DNA from: Chloroflexota bacterium
Lineage (GTDB): Bacteria > Chloroflexota > Ktedonobacteria > Ktedonobacterales > Ktedonobacteraceae
DNA: 5,397 nt
Direction of reading: 5' to 3'
NCBI GenBank assembly: GCA_021828635.1
Contig: JAJZEJ010000106.1
Span: 1 to 5,397 of the forward strand
Shown piece by piece: positions 4,450-5,397 of this stretch (the stretch's first letter is position 1; each line of letters begins with the position of its first letter). The notes beneath the pieces were generated by a model, which was not told the DNA's origin, searched no databases, and saw only the letters and a list, made by a program, of their open reading frames with translations. Both the position numbers and the translations under genes were made by a program.

Positions 4450-5397
4450 ATGGAGATACTTGTAACTGGAGGAACCGGTTTTTTAGGACAGCATCTTGCG
4501 AGCGCATTGCTGGCTGATGGGCATCATGTGTCTATCATGGGGCGTTCGATGGAGAAGGCACATACACTGATAAAAGCCGGCGCGGTACCAGTGGTGGCCG
4601 ATTTGCGTGAGCATGAACGGGTCATGGCGGCCTGTCGTGGTATGGAAGCTGTTTATCATGTCGGTGCGCTTTCGGCTCCGTGGGGACGTTCCGCCGATTT
4701 TCAGGCTATCAATGTTGGCGGCACGCGGGCGGTGATTGTCGGCTGTCGCGTACATGCCGTGCGTCGCCTGCTCTATGTCTCCTCGCCCAGCGTGGTCTTT
4801 GATGGACACGATCAGATAGACGCGACGGAGCATGTGCCTTATCCGCGCCGCTTCGCCTCGCCCTATTCACTGACCAAGAAGCTCGGCGAAGACCTGGTGC
4901 ATGATGCCGCGCTCTTTGGCCTGCAGACGGTGACGATACGTCCAAAAGCGATTTTTGGGCCGGGCGATCAGACGCTCCTGCCCCGGCTGGTCACGGCTGC
5001 GCGTCAGGGACGCTTGCCACAGATCGGCGATGGACATAATCTCGTGGACCTGACCTATGTGGAGAACGTTGTCCACGCCCTCCGGCTGGCCTTAACTGCC
5101 TCGGCGGCTAGCGGCAAAATTTATACGATTACCAATCATGAACATGTACCGCTCTGGGAGATGATTCGGCAGGTTTTACTGCGGGTAGGACTCTCAACGA
5201 AGTTGCGTGTGTTGCCTCTAGCAACTGTGTTAGCGGTGGCGCGTCTGATGGAGCTACGCGCTATGTTCACGGGGAAAGAACCCCTGCTCACGCGCTACTC
5301 GGCGATGATCCTGGCACGTACCCAGACCTATAACATTACTGCGGCGCGGCGCGATCTCGGCTATTCTCCCCTGCTCTCAGTGGCCGAGGGCGTTGAA
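4450..5397 (+). CDS. OleD-like NAD(P)-dependent reductase (extended SDR, 3-beta-HSD family), C-terminus beyond right edge
   Basis: Likely reduces the beta-keto group made by the upstream ketosynthase to a hydroxyl, as OleD (2-alkyl-3-oxoalkanoate reductase) does in olefin and beta-lactone pathways. 316 residues are visible; the family is about 330, so little is missing. The start has AGAGGAAG just upstream. Residues 4-13 (LVTGGTGFLG) are the Rossmann TGxxGxxG nucleotide loop. Arg32 after the second strand is compatible with NADPH. Asp51 follows the third strand. SAPWG (75-79) and the strand YVSSPSVVFDG (109-119) carry the active-site serine. Tyr139 and Lys143 in SPYSLTK are the catalytic YxxxK. 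IRPKAIFGPGDQTLLPRL (163-180), GDGHNLVDLTYVENVVHA (193-210) and the C-terminal PLLTRYSA (278-285) plus ARRDLGYSPLLSVAEGV (299-315) match the OleD pattern as I recall it. A related sterol-type dehydrogenase or an unassigned epimerase/dehydratase remains possible. I omit a symbol because orthology cannot be tested here. Confidence 0.88.
   Translation, partial: MEILVTGGTGFLGQHLASALLADGHHVSIMGRSMEKAHTLIKAGAVPVVADLREHERVMAACRGMEAVYHVGALSAPWGRSADFQAINVGGTRAVIVGCRVHAVRRLLYVSSPSVVFDGHDQIDATEHVPYPRRFASPYSLTKKLGEDLVHDAALFGLQTVTIRPKAIFGPGDQTLLPRLVTAARQGRLPQIGDGHNLVDLTYVENVVHALRLALTASAASGKIYTITNHEHVPLWEMIRQVLLRVGLSTKLRVLPLATVLAVARLMELRAMFTGKEPLLTRYSAMILARTQTYNITAARRDLGYSPLLSVAEGVE

Noticed and set aside
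4483..5076. Several minus-strand frames of 69-116 codons under the reductase gene
   Set aside because: All are antisense to a gene with a full set of SDR motifs; they are compositional shadows.

Overview
The window holds five protein genes: three complete and two cut by the window edges. It has no RNA genes, CRISPR array or recognisable mobile element. The organism is not certain. A moderate-GC chromosome, a very long XRE-type regulator with a TPR-like helical body, and a DUF2892/SRPBCC protein would fit a large-genome, soil-type bacterium. Ktedonobacterales-like Chloroflexota is my best guess, made from gene style and not from any marker gene.

Left part (1-1304, minus strand). The window opens inside a DUF2892 plus SRPBCC (cyclase/dehydrase-like) protein gene that starts near 429 and runs off the left edge. 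Upstream of it is a 220-base gap with two dyad repeats. Next comes an unrecognised small protein gene (650-1024) carrying the same 12-base direct repeat at both ends. A 280-base spacer follows, ending in a purine-rich block.

Middle (1305-3104, minus strand). A 599-residue regulator has an N-terminal XRE helix-turn-helix and about 500 residues of mostly helical, TPR-like sequence.

Right part (3105-5397). A 331-base divergent intergenic region separates the regulator from a plus-strand pair. The pair is a FabH/OleA-type thiolase-fold ketosynthase with an intact Cys-His-Asn triad, and, 18 bases later, an extended SDR closely resembling OleD (2-alkyl-3-oxoalkanoate reductase), which is cut by the right edge.

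The ketosynthase and reductase make sense as consecutive steps: condensation to a beta-keto product, then reduction to a beta-hydroxy product. This is the logic of ole-type olefin or beta-lactone pathways. The ketosynthase, however, appears to lack the glutamate typical of true OleA, so the pathway may be a variant. The divergent region contains a perfect 12-bp palindrome (3262-3273) placed in the spacer of a plausible sigma-70-type promoter, followed by a leader with several inverted repeats. The simplest reading is that the divergent XRE/TPR regulator controls the ketosynthase-reductase operon, possibly in response to a small ligand or peptide. That link is inference.
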